Assembly: GCF_008632455.1 (NCBI RefSeq)
Contig: NZ_CP043929.1
Location: 248,001-312,000, forward strand
DNA: 64,000 nt
Reading direction: 5' to 3'
Origin: Methylomonas rhizoryzae
GTDB lineage: Bacteria; Pseudomonadota; Gammaproteobacteria; Methylococcales; Methylomonadaceae
Under the pieces are notes generated by a model that saw only the letters and a program-made list of their open reading frames with translations, searched no databases and was not told the DNA's origin. A program made the position numbers and the translations under genes. This document shows, piece by piece, positions 17,063 through 26,611 of this stretch (positions are counted from its first letter, which is position 1; each line of letters begins with the position of its first letter).

Positions 17063-17352
17063 GGCGTCATTATAATATCGATTCGAAATTTTATGTTATG
17101 GCGCATATGATGGCAGAAACCGACCAGAGTTGCCTCACAGAATAAAACCACAAAACACAGGCAGACGAGCGCGCTTACGTCCCGTTGGCATTGCGCAATG
17201 CCTGATCCAACAGAGAATACCGGCTGGGTTGCTTTGCCGGTTGGCTAAACCACGCCCGGAAATGCACTCGGCCGATATGCATGACTGGATGTTGATGACC
17301 AAACTCACTAACTACCTTGTTCTAAGGTAGAGCCAACCCGAGCCGGTGCCGA

Positions 17353-18369
17353 TTATTCGTCGTCCTGTCCGAAGCGGGGCAAGCTAAATTTTCTGCGGTA
17401 ATCTCCAGGCGAAACGCCGACGATACGTTTAAACAAACGGCGGAACGAAGCCGAATCTTGGTAACCAACCTGCCAGCTAATCTGCTCGACCGACGCTCCG
17501 CTCCGTTCCAGACGGCGTTTGGCAGCTTCGATGCGCAAATGCTGCACATATTGGATCGGCGAATAACCGGTGGCCTGGCTGAAGCGGCGCTTGAAACTGC
17601 GTTCCGGAATTCCTGATCGCTTGACCAGTTCTGCGACCGGAGCGGCCGCCGCAAAATGGCATGCCAACCAAGTTTGCGCGTCTTTCACCACGGCGTCCTG
17701 ATGATCGACCGGTTGCTCGAACACCAAGTACGGGGTTTGACCGTCTCGGTGCCATTCCAGCGCAAAAAATTTGCAGAAAGCTTGCGCGGCAGCCGGCCCG
17801 ACGAAGCGCGCAACCAGATAAAGCACCAAATCGTGCCAGGACGCGGAAGCGCCCGACATGACGAACTGCTCGCGCTCTCCGGCGATGACCAGCATTTTCT
17901 CCAGGCGTAGCAACACTTGCGGAAAGTTTTGCCGGAAAGTCCCTGCAAAAGCCCAATGCACCGTCGCCGCTTTGCCGTCCAACAAACCGGTTTCAGCCAA
18001 CAATAATACGCCGGAGCAGGCCGAACACAAGATCGCCCCCCCGGCATGCACGGTTTGCAGCCACTGCACAATGACCGGATAGCGCCCCGTCTCCCAAATC
18101 GCATTCTGCACCGCAACCGACGGAACAATCACCACATCGCTGGTTTGAAGATCGTCGAACGTACGCTGCGGTTGCAAGGCCAAACCGCTGGCAGTTCGAA
18201 AGGACTCGCGGGAAGGGCCGACGATGTCGACCTGAAACGGCGAGCTTTCCGGGATCACATTGTCGTAACCGCTCAACAGCGTAAAGGCGTTTAACACGTC
18301 GTAAATCCCGCTAAGGGTCGAAAACATCGCATCGGGAATTGCAACGATACTGACATGAATCTTGGCCAT
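17353..18369 (-). CDS. GlxA-family AraC-type transcriptional regulator
   Basis: A 338-residue regulator. The N-terminal DJ-1/PfpI-like domain (residues 1-190) has the nucleophile-elbow sequence 'CSACSG'. The C-terminal AraC-type pair of helix-turn-helix motifs covers about 235-335 ('RSGIPERSFKRRFSQATGYS', 'VGYQDSASFRRLF'). The ATG at 18369 was chosen, with GAGG upstream; the frame extends 66 bases further. It is divergent from a methyltransferase gene 137 bases away, which it may regulate. Ligand unknown. Confidence 0.88.
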   Translation of the reverse strand: MAKIHVSIVAIPDAMFSTLSGIYDVLNAFTLLSGYDNVIPESSPFQVDIVGPSRESFRTASGLALQPQRTFDDLQTSDVVIVPSVAVQNAIWETGRYPVIVQWLQTVHAGGAILCSACSGVLLLAETGLLDGKAATVHWAFAGTFRQNFPQVLLRLEKMLVIAGEREQFVMSGASASWHDLVLYLVARFVGPAAAQAFCKFFALEWHRDGQTPYLVFEQPVDHQDAVVKDAQTWLACHFAAAAPVAELVKRSGIPERSFKRRFSQATGYSPIQYVQHLRIEAAKRRLERSGASVEQISWQVGYQDSASFRRLFKRIVGVSPGDYRRKFSLPRFGQDDE

Positions 18370-18506
18370 GGTTAAGACCTCGGGTCTGTGGCTCATTCCC
18401 TGGCATAAATGAACCGAACCTGGCCATTCTGACACTCGCCCGCTGAAGTTTAAAGCCGCAAACTATGACTACGACCTGATTTAACCCAAAAAAACCGGAG
18501 GAACAG

Positions 18507-19580
18507 ATGACCGCTACCGCACAACCCGCCGATCAGCAACAATTGCAACACTTCCTGGACCGAGTAGTAGGGGATCTGGCAGCCTCCTACGGTGGCGTGA
18601 TGGTCAGCCTCGGCCGCAGGCTGGGTCTGTATCAAGCCATGGCCCAAGCCGGACCTTTGAGCCCGCAACAACTCGCCCGGCGAGTCGGCTGTGCCGAGCG
18701 CTACGTCCGCGAATGGCTCAACAGCCAAGCCGCCGCCGGCTATGTGCAATACCACCCGGCCGGCCAGTGCTACGAACTGACGCCGGAACAGGCCATGGTA
18801 TTAGCCGATGAGGACAGCCCGTTTTTCATGGCCGCCGCCTGGGACGTCGCCGCATCGATGTGGCTGGACGAGGAAAAAACCCTGCACGCCTTCAAGTCGG
18901 GCGATGGCGTCGGCTGGGGCGAGCACCACGATAGGCTGTACTGCGGGGTCTCGGCTTTTTACCGCAACTATTACAAAGCGCACCTGGTATCGCAGTGGCT
19001 GCCGGCCCTGGACGGCGTCGAACAGCGCCTGCGGGCCGGCGCCCGCGTGGCCGACGTGGGTTGCGGCCACGGCCACTCCACGCTGCAAATGGCCGCCGCT
19101 TATCCCAACTCGCGGTTTTGGGGCTTCGATATCCATCCTGGTTCAATCGAGGCCGCGCGGCGGCATGCCGAGCAACAAGGGCTGGCGAAGCAGGTCCGTT
19201 TCGACCTTGGGCATGCCCAGGAATACCCAAAAGCCGGTTTCGATCTGATTTGCTTCTTTGATTGCTTGCACGATATGGGCGATCCGCTGGGCGCGGCAAA
19301 ATATGCCGCCGAAGCCTTGACTCCGGGCGGTACGGTGATGCTAGTGGAGCCCTACGCCAACGACCGGGTCGAGGACAATCTGAACACCGTCGGCCGGCTG
19401 TTTTATGCCGCCTCCACGACGATTTGCTGCGCGCATTCGTTGTCCGAGCACGTCGGCCTGGCCCTGGGCGCACAAGCCGGCGAAGCGCGCTGGGCCGAGA
19501 TATTCCGAGAAGCCGGTTTCAACAACCTGCGCCGGGCGGCGGAAACGCCGTTCAATTTGATTCTGGAAGCCGGAATATAA
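18507..19580 (+). CDS. SAM-dependent methyltransferase with winged-helix N-terminus
   Basis: A 357-residue protein. Residues 20-95 form a winged-helix, dimerisation-like domain ('LGLYQAMAQAGPLSPQQLA'). Residues 170-330 form a class I methyltransferase with 'VADVGCGHGHSTLQMA' and 'YAAEALTPGGTVMLVEP'. This layout is seen in a widespread family of small-molecule methyltransferases; the substrate is unknown. A good ribosome site (GGAGGAA) precedes the ATG. It is divergent from the GlxA-type regulator, suggesting local control. Confidence 0.82.
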   Translation: MTATAQPADQQQLQHFLDRVVGDLAASYGGVMVSLGRRLGLYQAMAQAGPLSPQQLARRVGCAERYVREWLNSQAAAGYVQYHPAGQCYELTPEQAMVLADEDSPFFMAAAWDVAASMWLDEEKTLHAFKSGDGVGWGEHHDRLYCGVSAFYRNYYKAHLVSQWLPALDGVEQRLRAGARVADVGCGHGHSTLQMAAAYPNSRFWGFDIHPGSIEAARRHAEQQGLAKQVRFDLGHAQEYPKAGFDLICFFDCLHDMGDPLGAAKYAAEALTPGGTVMLVEPYANDRVEDNLNTVGRLFYAASTTICCAHSLSEHVGLALGAQAGEARWAEIFREAGFNNLRRAAETPFNLILEAGI

Positions 19581-19734
19581 AAATTCGCGCACCTGACGCC
19601 CCGGCTAACCGGCAGCACCTTGTGGTCCGGTTTACCGCCGCTTTAGGCATTTCGTCGGTTTGTCTCGATACCGGGACGCCTTGAAATCCGGATTGTTGCC
19701 GAATTTGTCGATCGGACGATAAAGGTACCCCCCA

Positions 19735-19985
19735 CTAACCTTTGATCGTAATACAGGATACGGCTTTCAGGCTGTCCAAAGCCCCGGTGATCACGGCGCA
19801 AAAACGTGCCACAGTTTGCCGGCAAAGCTGATGTCCGTGCTGTTGCCGAAACCTTGCGTCTGTTTGGCCGTCCCCAACAGGCAAAACCGGATAGCCGCCA
19901 AATGGATGGACGCAATATAGGCGGCATAGCGGTTTTTTTTCAAATACACTTCAATGGCCCGGCGCATCGAATACAGTTCCAGCAT
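19735..19985 (-). pseudogene. IS4-superfamily transposase remnant (C-terminal)
   Basis: The translation from 19985 reads 'LELYSMRRAIEVYLKK', carrying Y-(2)-R-(3)-E of the IS4-type Y(2)R(3)E(6)K signature. It jumps straight to 'YAAYIASIHLAAIRFCLL', as if about 15-20 codons holding the Lys were deleted. After 'LWHVF' near 19795 the frame shifts, and the adjacent frame continues with 'GALDSLKAV' to a stop at 19735. It is a dead fragment with no recognisable N-terminus or terminal inverted repeats. The family call rests on remembered consensus and is moderately sure. Confidence 0.55.
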
Positions 19986-20304
19986 TTAAGCCGGTGACAG
20001 GTCCTATCGGTCGTCAGAAAGACCGCTCAATCATGCTTGCCGGTTTATCCGTAAAGCCTGCCCGACCATAGGGCATAGGCTTGTCGGAGTGCTACGCGCC
20101 CTTGTATTAGGTGTTTTTGACGGTAAACCACCAGCCCGGTGGCTCAGGCAAAAGCCCGCCTGGCCGATGAATCCGCAAAACCCCGGCACCGGCTTGTCGG
20201 AGAACGGTTTGGCGGAGTGGGGAAAACCCGAAACGTCGCCCGCGCGCGGACAGGGTACAATCGAGGCTTTTATCGAATTAGCCAAGAGCTTTTACCTATA
20301 GACG
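19986..20304. other. Intergenic region upstream of engB
   Basis: 319 bases with no convincing gene. Short frames on both strands are Pro/Arg-rich and lack ribosome sites. It contains two copies of the short string GGCTTGTCGGAG (near 20080 and 20190). It may contain the engB promoter, which I could not pick out. Confidence 0.4.
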
Positions 20305-20913
20305 ATGAATCCCCTTTATTATCAGGCTCGTTTTGTCTGCAGTGCGCCCAAGCTGGAGTCGGCTCCCGCCGACCAGGGCATGGAAATCGCGTTTGCCGGA
20401 CGCTCCAACGCCGGCAAGTCCAGCGCCATCAATACCATCGTCAGGCAAAACGCCTTGGCGCGGGTCAGCAAAACCCCGGGCCGTACCCAGTTGCTGAATT
20501 TTTTCGAGGTGGACGAGCAGCGCCGGCTGGTGGATTTACCGGGCTACGGGTATGCCAAAGTGCCGGAAGCGGTTAAACGCGATTGGTTGAAAATGATGGA
20601 GCGTTATCTGCAGCAACGGCAAGCCTTGTGCGGCATCGTGTTAGTCATGGACATTCGCCATCCTCTGACCGAGTTCGATTGGCAGATGGTGCGCTGGTGC
20701 GAGCACAGTCGCTTGCCTTTGCACATCTTGTTGACCAAGGCGGATAAGTTGAATTACGGGGCGGCTAAAAATGCCTTGCTCGCGGTACAAAATGACTTGG
20801 GGCAGGCGCAGGTGGAGATCAGTTTGCAGCTGTTTTCCGCGCTGGCCAAAACCGGAGTCGACGACGCCCATCAAATTCTGGACGAATGGTTCAAGCTGGA
20901 TGCGCCGTCGTAA
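20305..20913 (+). CDS. engB: Ribosome biogenesis GTP-binding protein EngB (YihA/YsxC)
   Basis: A 202-residue GTPase needed for large ribosomal subunit assembly. G1 '[10 protein letters not shown]' lies at about residues 31-40, G3 '[10 protein letters not shown]' and G4 'LTKADK' are present, and the length is typical of the family. A possible AAGAG lies upstream of the ATG at 20305. The next gene is 68 bases downstream on the same strand. Confidence 0.95.
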   Translation: MNPLYYQARFVCSAPKLESAPADQGMEIAFAGRSNAGKSSAINTIVRQNALARVSKTPGRTQLLNFFEVDEQRRLVDLPGYGYAKVPEAVKRDWLKMMERYLQQRQALCGIVLVMDIRHPLTEFDWQMVRWCEHSRLPLHILLTKADKLNYGAAKNALLAVQNDLGQAQVEISLQLFSALAKTGVDDAHQILDEWFKLDAPS

Positions 20914-20981
20914 ATTGCGCGGTGCAACCGGCTCGGGTAAGGTAAAGCCGGTAAAACAATCATATATTCGAGGGGGAAGCT

Positions 20982-21515
20982 ATGAAAACAACCTTGTTCT
21001 GGCTGGGTGGCGCGCTGGTAGCCGGGGCTATGCTCTCCGGTTGCGATTCCAAGCCGAGTGCGGCCGTGACCGAAAAGCCGCGGGCGGAGAACTATCAAAC
21101 CGTCAAAACCTTGCAAGGCTTGGTGACCTTGGACGAGGGGCCGGCGAAAACCGGCATCGTCAAGGCCTTGAGCGAACAAGGCAAGGTTTTGGCGGAAACC
21201 CGGCTGGAAGACGGTCCGCACTACGCGATCGATATTCCGGCCGGCACTGAGTTGCCTATCGTGCTGGCCTATTATCCGAGCGCCGAGGCGGGCGAAAAAC
21301 AAGGCATGATTTCCGTGGTGGTGCACGCGGCGGCGAGCAAGTTCGACATCAATACCTTGAGTACCCGCATCGCCAAACAAGCCAAAGCCTTGGGCGGCTA
21401 TACCCACAAAAATCTGGTGCGGGCGGCGGAAGAATCCGGCACCGTACCTGCGGCCAATAAAACCACCGCCGGCTTCCGCGGCGATCCGACCACCCAGTAC
21501 GGCGGTTGGCATTGA
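20982..21515 (+). CDS. Putative lipoprotein
   Basis: A 177-residue exported protein with a lipoprotein signal peptide and lipobox 'MLSGC' (Cys21), so probably membrane-anchored in the periplasm. Residues 40-115 look like a beta-rich, carboxypeptidase-regulatory-like fold ('GIVKALSEQGKVLAETRLED'). The C-terminus ends in 'TTQYGGWH'. A strong GAGGGGGA ribosome site precedes the ATG. I do not recognise a named family. Confidence 0.75.
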   Translation: MKTTLFWLGGALVAGAMLSGCDSKPSAAVTEKPRAENYQTVKTLQGLVTLDEGPAKTGIVKALSEQGKVLAETRLEDGPHYAIDIPAGTELPIVLAYYPSAEAGEKQGMISVVVHAAASKFDINTLSTRIAKQAKALGGYTHKNLVRAAEESGTVPAANKTTAGFRGDPTTQYGGWH

Positions 21516-21578
21516 TCTCGGCAGAGCCCTAGCGATTGCCGGTCTAAACCGGAGTTGCCCGCGCCGGGTTAAATTAAA

Positions 21579-23075
21579 TCAAGTCTCGCCGCACTCCGGC
21601 TCCAGCGAACTGCGCCAGTAATGGCCTTCTTTGGTAAACAGGCGGCGGCTTTCGGGCGGGCCCCAGCTGCCGGCCGGATAAGTGGGGATGTAGTCGCGTT
21701 CGGTCACCCAGGTTTGCAGGATCGGGTCGACGATGCGCCAGGCGTACTCGACTTCGTCGAAGCGCAAAAACAACGAGCGGTCGCCGTGGATGACGTCCAG
21801 CAGCAAGTCTTCGTAAGCGTCGATGTGGCGTTGGTCGGGCTGGCGAAAACTGGCGTCCAGGCTGGTGGTGTGGGTGCGCATCTCCAAGCCCGGCTGCTTG
21901 ACGGTCATTTCGATGCGTATGCATTCTTCCGGTTGTATGCCCATCAGCACCCAGTTGGGATTCATGCAACTGACGTGGGTGCCGTGGAAGAAATGCAGCG
22001 GCGGGTGGCGGAAGCAAATCGAAATGCTGGATTGGCTGGCGACCATGCGTTTGCCGGTGCGCAGATAAAACGGCACGCCGCGCCAACGCCAGTTGTCGAT
22101 CAGCAATTTCATGGCCGCGTAGGTTTCGGTGGTGCTGTCGGCCGGAATGCCGGCTTCTTCCAAATAGCCGGGGACTTTTTGCCCGGCTATGCTGCCTTTA
22201 CTGTATTGGCCGCGAAAGGCGTGAGCGTGCACGGCTGTTTTAGGGATAGGGCGGATCGATTTCAACACTTTGACTTTTTCGTCGCGTAACGCTTCGGCGT
22301 CCATTGCGACCGGCGGTTCCATCGCGACCAAGGTCAATAATTGCAGCAAATGGCTTTGCAGCATGTCGCGCAGAGCCCCGGCGCTGTCGTAATATTCGCC
22401 GCGGGTGCTGATGCCGATGTCTTCGGCGTGGGTGATTTGTACGTGGTCGATGTAATTGCGGTTCCACAAGGGTTCCAGCATGACGTTTGCGAAGCGGAAT
22501 ACCAGCACGTTTTGCACCATGCCTTTGCCCAGATAGTGGTCGATACGGTAGATTTGTTCTTCGGTCAGATAGCGTTGCAGGCGTTTTTGCAAGGCTTGTG
22601 CGCTTTCCAGATCGTAGCCGAAGGGTTTTTCGATCACCACGCGGCGCCAGCCGTATTCTTCGCTCAGCATCTCCACTTTGCTTAAGGATTCGATCACGTG
22701 GCCGAAATCGTCCGGCCCGATCGCCAAGTAAAACGCGACGTTTTTCGGAAACTGTTCGGCGTCGTCGTTCAGTGCAGCCGCTAATTCGGCGTAACAGGCC
22801 TCATCGTCCAAATTGCCGCGGTGGTAAAACAGACGAGAGCTGAAACGTTCGAATACCGCTTGGTTGAGTTTGGTGCCCTCTTTTTCCTCCAGCATCTGCC
22901 GGGTTTCCTGCAGCCATTTGTCTCTATCCCAGGGCCTGCGGCCTACGGCGAGAATACGCGTACCCTCGGGCAATTTATTTTCCATTTCCAAATGATAAAA
23001 ACCGGGCATGAGTTTGATGCGGGCCAAATTGCCGGTGGCGCCGAAAATTACATAAGTGCAGGCTTCGTAAGACAT
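21579..23075 (-). CDS. zwf: Glucose-6-phosphate 1-dehydrogenase
   Basis: A 498-residue enzyme oxidising glucose-6-phosphate to 6-phosphogluconolactone, the entry to the oxidative pentose phosphate and Entner-Doudoroff routes and a formaldehyde-oxidising cycle in RuMP methylotrophs. The NADP-binding loop is '[15 protein letters not shown]' near residue 10, and the active-site signature 'RIDHYLGKG' lies near residue 197. An AGGAG sits upstream of the start. The neighbours are not pentose-phosphate genes, so it appears to be a single-gene unit. Confidence 0.95.
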   Translation of the reverse strand: MSYEACTYVIFGATGNLARIKLMPGFYHLEMENKLPEGTRILAVGRRPWDRDKWLQETRQMLEEKEGTKLNQAVFERFSSRLFYHRGNLDDEACYAELAAALNDDAEQFPKNVAFYLAIGPDDFGHVIESLSKVEMLSEEYGWRRVVIEKPFGYDLESAQALQKRLQRYLTEEQIYRIDHYLGKGMVQNVLVFRFANVMLEPLWNRNYIDHVQITHAEDIGISTRGEYYDSAGALRDMLQSHLLQLLTLVAMEPPVAMDAEALRDEKVKVLKSIRPIPKTAVHAHAFRGQYSKGSIAGQKVPGYLEEAGIPADSTTETYAAMKLLIDNWRWRGVPFYLRTGKRMVASQSSISICFRHPPLHFFHGTHVSCMNPNWVLMGIQPEECIRIEMTVKQPGLEMRTHTTSLDASFRQPDQRHIDAYEDLLLDVIHGDRSLFLRFDEVEYAWRIVDPILQTWVTERDYIPTYPAGSWGPPESRRLFTKEGHYWRSSLEPECGET

Positions 23076-23367
23076 AGGCGGAACTCCTAAGGTCGAGTGG
23101 GGGCGGTGAAGCGCCGCGACTACTGCCGGCGCTACGGTTTAACTTTACTACGAAACCGCCGCTCCATTCCCCGCAAAATACCGGCGGCTGAGTGCACGAT
23201 TTTTAAATCGGACGAGTTAGCTGACCAAGGTTTTTGCAAAAAAAGTTTCATTACGGCCGTATTTGTAGTAAATACAAGCGGCTTAGCCGGGTTCGGTTTT
23301 AAGAATTCGCTAAGGCGCATCTATGATCCGCAGATAACTACAACAAAATTACGATTAGGAGGGCATC

Positions 23368-24369
23368 ATGGAACCTGCACAAGACAATATGGCCGAATCT
23401 GCAGCGGCTTGGGGAACGAACGAAATTATGCTGATGGTCGCAGTGGCGCTGGCGGTGCTGATCGCGGCGGTCGTATACGCCTTAAAGAAAAAAGACGCCG
23501 GCCGGACTGAGCTAAGAGCTGCGCCGGAACCGACTGCACAACCTGAAATTGCGCCCGTGCCGGCAGTCAGCACGCCGGCTGTCGAGCCTGCATCCGTGCC
23601 GGAAATTTCGTTGGCAAGCACAGTGGAGGCCGAACCGCAAGCCGAGCTGACTACCTCGCCAGCCCGGGCCGAGACCGTTGCGACAGAGCCGGAAGACTCG
23701 GTGTTGCATCGGCATTACGAGGCCGAACAAACGGCAAAACACGACGCGCAAACCAACCCCTATCCGACCGATTCGGTATTGCGCCGGCATTACGATAGCG
23801 CGCACAAATTGGTGCCGGATCCTGCCCCTGCCCCTGCCCCTGTTGTTGAAGCTGTAGTAACCGAGCCGGCAGTCGAACCCCCGGCAACGTTGATCGAGAA
23901 AGCGGTAGCGCAAGCCTTTGCCGAGCCGGCACCGAGTAGTGACTCATCCGAAGTGGCTCCAGCGGCTGAAACGCCTGCCGCGGTGCCGGAAGATTCGATT
24001 TTGCATCGTCATTACGAAGCCGAGCAGGCCGCAAAACGCGAAGTGCAAATCAACCCTTATCCGACCGATTCGGTGCTGCGCCGGCATTTCGATGCGGCGC
24101 ATAAATTAGCGTCGGAACCGGCAAGCAGCGCCGTAGTTAACGATGCGGCGGAGGTTGTCGCTCCGGCAGCAGTCGCAGCTCAACAACCGGGCGCAGAAGA
24201 AATCAAAACAGTAAGGATACCGCAGGATTCGGTGCTCAGAAGGCATTTCATCTCGCAGCTTAAATATCAAATCGAAGCGGAATTGCCGCCTATTCCCAGC
24301 GATTCGGTGTTGCGCCGGCACCATGAAGCTTTACTGAACGCAGAGCTTAGCAAGCGTTTATCGGCATGA
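23368..24369 (+). CDS. Membrane-anchored protein with six D-S-V-L-R-R-H motifs
   Basis: A 333-residue protein. One membrane helix lies at residues 20-38, followed by a Lys-rich edge and a long Pro/Ala/Glu-rich, probably disordered region. Six short motifs of the form D-S-[VI]-L-[HR]-R-H-[YFH] occur at residues 110-117, 135-142, 209-216, 234-241, 287-294 and 312-319. The first four make two near-identical 33-residue units of 'HRHYEAEQ' then 'NPYPTDSVLRRH', so a segment was duplicated. The last 50 residues, with the final two motifs, look more ordered. A strong TAGGAGGG site precedes the ATG. No named family is recognised. The soluble part is probably cytosolic, following the positive-inside rule. 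Confidence 0.8.
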   Translation: MEPAQDNMAESAAAWGTNEIMLMVAVALAVLIAAVVYALKKKDAGRTELRAAPEPTAQPEIAPVPAVSTPAVEPASVPEISLASTVEAEPQAELTTSPARAETVATEPEDSVLHRHYEAEQTAKHDAQTNPYPTDSVLRRHYDSAHKLVPDPAPAPAPVVEAVVTEPAVEPPATLIEKAVAQAFAEPAPSSDSSEVAPAAETPAAVPEDSILHRHYEAEQAAKREVQINPYPTDSVLRRHFDAAHKLASEPASSAVVNDAAEVVAPAAVAAQQPGAEEIKTVRIPQDSVLRRHFISQLKYQIEAELPPIPSDSVLRRHHEALLNAELSKRLSA

Positions 24370-24472
24370 TCAATCGCTGGCTCGGATCGGATTTCGCTGT
24401 TCGCGCGGGCATAGTGTTCGCCGGCCAAGTTTAGTAAACTGCCCAATCGATTTTTTCACGATTCAAAAAAGC

Positions 24473-25228
24473 ATGACCTACTGTATTGCTGTGTCGGTCA
24501 GGGATGGCTTGGTTGTCACATCGGATTCCAGGACTAATGCAGGTATCGACAACGTCAGCGTGCATTGCAAAATGCACGTGGTGCCGACTTTCGAGGATCG
24601 CAAGATTGTCTTGCTGAGTGCCGGCAATCTTGCGACGACCCAAGCGGTGTTGGATCAGCTGCGGCGCGACATCAAAGAATGTTGCGCCGTCAATATGAAC
24701 ACGGTGCACTATCTTTCGGAAGCGGCGGAGTATCTAGGCCAGGTCAGCCTGGAAAAACAAAACCGGTTAGGCAACGCGGGGCAAAACAGTTTCTTTCCGG
24801 CCGCAACCTTTTTATTGGCCGGCCAAATCGGCCAGGACCCGCACGGTGCCTATTTGGTGTACCCGGAGGGAAATTACATCACCACTTCCCTGCAAACCCC
24901 CTATTTGCAGATCGGCGAAATCAAATACGGCAAGCCGGTCTTAGACCGCTTTCTGAACGTCGAGACCTCGCTGGAAGATGCGGCCAGATGCTGCCTGATT
25001 TCGATGGATTCCACCATGCGCAGCAACGCCAGTGTCGGCCCGCCGGTCGATTTAATGATTTACCGTAAAGACGGGTTAGCCTTCGACAAATATTATAATT
25101 TTCAAGAGGATGATGAATACATCATCCAAATGCGCCGGATCTGGCAAGAGAAACTCAGCGAAGGCTTGGCGGCGATGCCTTCGCTGGAGACCTCGCTATC
25201 GCCTAAAAACTTCCCCTCGCTGAGCTAG
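24473..25228 (+). CDS. Anbu proteasome-like protease, copy 1
   Basis: A 251-residue Ntn-hydrolase of the Anbu family, the bacterial relative of proteasome beta subunits. After Met removal Thr1 is the expected nucleophile ('MTYCIAV'), with Asp17 ('SDSRTNAGID') and Lys32 also at the expected places, so it looks active. It is paralogous to the copy at 29851, sharing 'QIGEIKYGKPVLDR' and 'DSTMRSNASVG'. It lies outside the ATP-grasp/alpha-E operon, separated by 2.2 kb of decayed mobile DNA and a broken regulator. Only a weak ribosome site is seen. Confidence 0.87.
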   Translation: MTYCIAVSVRDGLVVTSDSRTNAGIDNVSVHCKMHVVPTFEDRKIVLLSAGNLATTQAVLDQLRRDIKECCAVNMNTVHYLSEAAEYLGQVSLEKQNRLGNAGQNSFFPAATFLLAGQIGQDPHGAYLVYPEGNYITTSLQTPYLQIGEIKYGKPVLDRFLNVETSLEDAARCCLISMDSTMRSNASVGPPVDLMIYRKDGLAFDKYYNFQEDDEYIIQMRRIWQEKLSEGLAAMPSLETSLSPKNFPSLS

Positions 25229-25419
25229 CCTCAGCTTAGCTCCGCCTCGTTTTTGCCGGGGCGCCGTCATTTGATTGCGAACGATTTCTTCGTAAGCAAC
25301 TGAACCTCCTTTTTGATTATCAATTGGGGAAACCGTAATTGCCTGGCTTGGCAAAATGGCAGCCATGTAGATACGCACTGCGTACCTTTTTTGGCGTTTG
25401 ATTTATCGGAAACCTACCC

Positions 25420-26060
25420 GTTGTTTTTGCCGCCCGATACGACCGGACTTGCCCCGTATCGGGCGGCCGCACAAATACGGTCAACGCCTGACGGCCGAAG
25501 CGATTGCCGGCTTGCCGTTGTGCGAGCGGTCGTTAACGCTGCACGGCAAACCCCAAAAGCTGCGGCTACGGTCGGCAGTGGTCTTGGCCCGCTTTCTGAA
25601 AGACGCGCCGGTGCGGGCCGTCTGGTGCGAGTTTTACGACGACCGGAAACAGACTTGGGCGAAGCCCCGCCTGCTGCTGGCCACCGAAACGGCGTTATCG
25701 GCCTCGGCCATTCTCGAACTGTATTGCTCGCCGTTGGGGCATCGATCCCTTGTTTCATCATCTGAAACGCTGCTGGGGCATTAGCAATCTGTGGCAACAG
25801 TCGCCACCGTGCTGGAAACCTGGATGCAAATTCGCTCCACCGCTTGGACGCTGGCACAGTTGTTGGCTTTGGCCGTCGACGAGACCTTCCCGCCACGTGA
25901 AATTGCGCCCTGGCGCGAAGGGCATCCCTTGACGGCGGGTCTAGTCGGGCAAGGGTTGCGGATTGAATTTACAGGACTTGCCTTTTGCGACGGTTTTGAC
26001 CCGAAGTCGCAAAAATTCAGCGTCCCAGAACAGCGCGGCGCCTCTCGATTGTCGCCTTGA
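25420..26060 (+). pseudogene. IS4-superfamily transposase remnant with frameshifts
   Basis: Three frames together give one transposase-like protein. The first reads 'IGRPHKYGQRLTAEAIAG' to 'ETALSASAILELY'. A one-base shift near 25724 gives 'ARRWGIDPLFHHLKRCWG'. A second shift near 25800 gives 'VLETWMQIRSTAWTLAQL' to a stop near 26060. The joined sequence has a Y(2)R(3)x(6)K pattern in which the catalytic Glu position is Asp. A third shift near 25450 is possible ('LFLPPDTTGL' lies in another frame). The N-terminal catalytic Asp region is missing. No terminal repeats were found. Confidence 0.65.
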
Positions 26061-26498
26061 CCAGTTGGTCTCACGAAAATACGCGGGTCCATCGCTACGC
26101 GGCCCCTTCGTCTTTAGGTCAAGCTGGCGCGGCGCGGCCAGTGCTGTGTCTAAAGTCGATTGCAAGGAATGTAATTTTAAATTCAGCCACTTTTGTAATA
26201 GTTTCCGAATAAAAGGGCTGACAATATTTGAAGTCACGGATTCAGGTTCATTCTATCACTCATACCGTTACTATCTACCTGACAAGATTATTTGGCTTCG
26301 GCACGTTGCATTTTTTACGGCTATGCAAAAATGCAGCCCATCAACAATGAATCAAACTCTGAGCTGTGTGCATAATCTTTTTTGAAAGATTGCACTTAAC
26401 GATGCTGTGGCAGTTGTTGCCATATCCTGCGCATGCCCATCGTAATGATCATGCAGGCCCGGCAATCACTCCGGCCGATGAAAAGTATTGATAGTAGA
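26061..26498. other. AT-rich intergenic stretch after transposase remnant
   Basis: About 440 bases with lower GC than the surroundings, especially 26160-26400, and no credible gene. Composition unlike the neighbours fits DNA left from an insertion. I see no promoter or repeat here that I could support. Confidence 0.4.
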
Positions 26499-26549
26499 AG
26501 CAACGCCTTCGCCGCGATTCGAAAGGCTCTTCGCGACGAAGGCGTTGCT
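26499..26549. repeat. REP-like inverted repeat
   Basis: Two perfect 13-base arms (26499-26511 and 26537-26549, AGCAACGCCTTCG and its complement) flank a 25-base centre. The layout and the central CGCGA strings recall REP/BIME elements of gammaproteobacteria. Only one copy was noticed in this window. Confidence 0.5.
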
Positions 26550-26611
26550 CCGACGATGATTTTTTTAGTAGTAACGGTGGTGGAGAAAAGTCGGAATTTG
26601 CGGGGCGGTGC

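Noticed and set aside
20031..20301. Short overlapping frames upstream of engB
   Set aside because: Pro/Arg-rich with no ribosome site and no recognisable domain on either strand; treated as intergenic.
25398..25784. Intact hypothetical protein of 128 residues
   Set aside because: Its sequence continues in other frames as a transposase, so it is part of a pseudogene.
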